A DNA stretch of 44,322 nucleotides. Origin: Oscillospiraceae bacterium. Its GTDB lineage: Bacteria; Bacillota; Clostridia; Oscillospirales; Oscillospiraceae. The position numbers and the translations under genes were made by a program. The notes under the pieces are model-generated. The model was not told the origin of the DNA, did not search any database, and saw nothing but the letters and a program-made list of their open reading frames with translations. Every line of letters starts with the position of its first letter. The first letter of the stretch is position 1. This document shows, one piece after another, positions 42,708 to 44,322 of the stretch. The DNA is taken from positions 1-44,322 of the forward strand of contig SVKP01000048.1 of assembly GCA_015068395.1 (NCBI GenBank), written 5' to 3'.

Positions 42708-43832
42708 TTAACAAAGCTCTTTGAAACATAAACTCCGAGTTCGATCTGTACCTCTTGCTAGCGCATTCAATTTGTCATATTCTAAAACTCTTACTAAATT
42801 CTCAATTTGGCTAGCGTTTGATTGCTTAGAGTGATAAAAAATTGTTGTGTGAATATCATCCTCATGCATCTTTTTTTCAAGGTTATTAAACGGTTCTTCA
42901 AGGATTATGTCGCGCAAAATATCTCTGTCTGTAATGTCCAACGAGTGACCTATAAAAAAGATGTTCTTTTCCTCCCGCTCATCTAACCACTTTGTATAAT
43001 CGTAGCTTGTCTGCTTAAAAATCCTTTGATAGTATTTCTTGAATCCAATAAAGTTTACTCGCACGTTTCGTAGTTCCTCATCCAAGTATTCATCAATACC
43101 TAGCACCATATTCGTTTGTTTCCAATTGTGCTGCAAATCTGCTTTTCCATGTACGTAGCAGTATTTTGGCACCTTTGAAAGCGATGGCGCATATACTTTT
43201 TCAAATGTATCAGTATAATTAAATGAGAGAACAGCATCAATGTCCCCGATTTCAGAAATTACATTAAGCCTTTTTGATATAGGTACAAACTCCAAGCAAA
43301 GGCATAAATATATCTCCAAGCAACGAGTAAAGCGAGCTAAATCTTCCAAAAGCTTTTCAATTGTTAGGGAAAGATCATTTGACTTTCTTAAAGTACCATT
43401 GATATCTGCTTTTTCTAACGCGGCATCAAATGAATGCCTTATCATCGCGTACTGAGAATCTTTGCTATTCTCAGGATCGATTGCTTGAATAACCTCTTTC
43501 AAATTTCCTTCACAACCAACCCAGTTTCGCTTAGGAATTCTTAAAGCGCAAAAATACTCAACCCAAATATTTTCTGACATAAGGCTCAGCAATTCGGACA
43601 ATCGCTTATCTGATTTAATTTCGGCATCATTCATACATTTTAGGCAAAAATCCCTAAAGCTATCGTTCTCTTCGCAAAGTTTTGACCGATCCACCAATTT
43701 ACGATACCCAGGGAGATCACTTGGGTAGGCAATATGAGTATGCAACACTTTCAAAAAATCCAAGAAATTATCATATCCCGTTGGTAACCCATGTGCCTTA
43801 TCAAATCCATTTCCAATCACGAGTATATTCAT
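42708..43832 (-). CDS. AbiH family abortive-infection protein
   Basis: 374 residues. The start 'MNILVIGNGFDKAHGLPTGYDNFLDFL' is diagnostic of the AbiH family, known from lactococcal abortive infection. Further conserved pieces are 'VLSFNYTDTFEKVY' near 207, 'YVHGKAD' and 'FIGHSLDITDRDIL' near 292. The order GxG / SFNYT / HG / G-H-S-L-x-x-x-D resembles the nucleotide-binding signature of SIR2-like proteins, which suggests an NAD-binding effector (inference). ATG 43832 follows AAGGTG; the track start at 43850 has none. It begins 30 bp after the hsdS stop and lies 117 bp before DUF262, all on one strand. Confidence 0.88.
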   Translation of the reverse strand: MNILVIGNGFDKAHGLPTGYDNFLDFLKVLHTHIAYPSDLPGYRKLVDRSKLCEENDSFRDFCLKCMNDAEIKSDKRLSELLSLMSENIWVEYFCALRIPKRNWVGCEGNLKEVIQAIDPENSKDSQYAMIRHSFDAALEKADINGTLRKSNDLSLTIEKLLEDLARFTRCLEIYLCLCLEFVPISKRLNVISEIGDIDAVLSFNYTDTFEKVYAPSLSKVPKYCYVHGKADLQHNWKQTNMVLGIDEYLDEELRNVRVNFIGFKKYYQRIFKQTSYDYTKWLDEREEKNIFFIGHSLDITDRDILRDIILEEPFNNLEKKMHEDDIHTTIFYHSKQSNASQIENLVRVLEYDKLNALARGTDRTRSLCFKELC

Positions 43833-43862
43833 TTTACACCTTGCACCCACTTTCTAATAGTT

Positions 43863-44322
43863 CTATTTGACACTGAGTATCCCCTCCGCGCTTTCCTCCG
43901 TCGGGTCATTCGTCCCAAGCTCGCCGCGGAAGGCGCGGGCGAGGATGGCTTTTTTCATGGTGTCGATTTGGGAGATGACCTGCTCGGCGGCGGATTTGGC
44001 CTGTTGCTCAGCATCCATAATTCTATCAAGAATCTGGACAATCTCTACTTGCTCGGATACGCTAGGCAAATTCAGAATTAGATTTCTCATGGCTTTCAAT
44101 CCCAAATTTTTTATTGTGCTTCCTGTTGCCATCGAATTTGCATAATCGATAAACTCTTTTGAGGTGAAAAAATACCTTAGAAAAAACTTATTCAACCGCT
44201 CATTTACATTAACATAGCATGCGCTTTTCCCCAATATAACGGGTTCACCGTTATAAAATGCGGTTTTGCCAAGTGTTCCATTAATTGAAACAAATACAGT
44301 CGAGTCGGGAAATAATGCTAAT
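43863..44322 (-). CDS. hsdS: Type I restriction enzyme specificity subunit, C-terminal part
   Basis: The frame enters from the right edge (leftover base at 44322) and ends at TAG 43863; about 152 codons are visible. 'FVSINGTLGKTAFYNGEPVILGKSACYVN' and 'SKEFIDYANSMATGSTIKNLGLKAMRNLILNLPSVSEQVEIVQILDRIM' are the second target-recognition domain and spacer helix of HsdS. The tail 'ISQIDTMKKAILARAFRGELG' is the conserved C-terminal repeat. HsdS chooses the DNA sequence methylated and cut by the HsdMR complex. The last roughly 45 codons are GC-rich while the recognition part is AT-rich, a sign of domain shuffling. hsdM and hsdR must lie off the right edge. Confidence 0.88.
   Translation of the reverse strand, partial: LALFPDSTVFVSINGTLGKTAFYNGEPVILGKSACYVNVNERLNKFFLRYFFTSKEFIDYANSMATGSTIKNLGLKAMRNLILNLPSVSEQVEIVQILDRIMDAEQQAKSAAEQVISQIDTMKKAILARAFRGELGTNDPTEESAEGILSVK

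Noticed and set aside
39997-43832. Simple GmrSD type IV restriction system
   Set aside because: DUF262 is present, but no DUF1524/HNH nuclease partner or fusion is visible; the partner is an ATPase with a TOPRIM-like end.

Overview
The window looks like a GC-rich chromosome segment from a spore-forming gut Clostridium relative (Oscillospiraceae / Flavonifractor-Lawsonibacter-Oscillibacter type). The reasons are the strong AGGAGG-type ribosome sites, a recognisable sigma-K gene, DUF6774, DUF5697 and DUF6100-type proteins, and a conjugative element of the Firmicutes repA/VirB4/VirD4 kind. The genus is inferred from protein style, not proven.

Region 1 (1-13.2 kb) is core chromosome. It holds the 3' end of an acetylornithine-type aminotransferase, an NhaC antiporter, an ornithine/alanine racemase-family enzyme and an M18 aminopeptidase. 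These four read as an amino-acid (ornithine/peptide) utilisation cluster. Next come a DUF1538 membrane protein with its tandem PII-like partner, then a PAS-nucleotide cyclase on the minus strand divergent from an RsbW-like anti-sigma ATPase. They are followed by an AlkZ-related protein, a long structured leader before a small membrane-anchored protein, an HD-hydrolase/kinase fusion, and two tandem VOC-fold proteins.

Region 2 (13.3-14.2 kb) is a junction. A sigma-K gene reads normally up to the recognition helix (..SRSYVS) and then runs into AT-rich foreign sequence that gives it a wrong ten-residue tail. An 18-bp imperfect direct repeat sits at the junction and again 110 bp later. I read this as the left end of an integrated element in the 3' part of sigK. 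The other end is outside the window.

Region 3 (14.2-39.9 kb) is the integrative conjugative element (ICE). Its replication module is repA with origin-like repeats in the linker, plus two uncharacterised proteins. A cargo block follows (17.8-24.3 kb): a small Cys-rich protein, a von Willebrand A protein with an in-frame TAG, a YyaL-type thioredoxin-domain protein, a FAD/Rieske oxidoreductase, a Cu/Zn SOD and a DUF421 protein. A control region (24.3-25.03 kb) carries a ribbon-helix-helix-like gene, four 11-bp direct repeats, a promoter and two tandem terminators. The long plus-strand type IV secretion operon comes next (pilin-like, VirB6-like, PrgI-VirB4 fusion, VirD4, three S1-like domains, sortase). 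Relaxase and integrase are not in the window.

Region 4 (39.9-44.3 kb) is an abrupt AT-rich defence block. It truncates the last element gene. Reading on the minus strand, it encodes a type I restriction specificity subunit (partial), an AbiH-family protein, a DUF262 (GmrS/ParB-like) protein and an OLD/PARIS-like ATPase with a TOPRIM-like C-terminus. The spacing suggests an accessory defence operon behind hsdS. This AbiH-DUF262-ATPase set is the best candidate in the window for an undescribed system.
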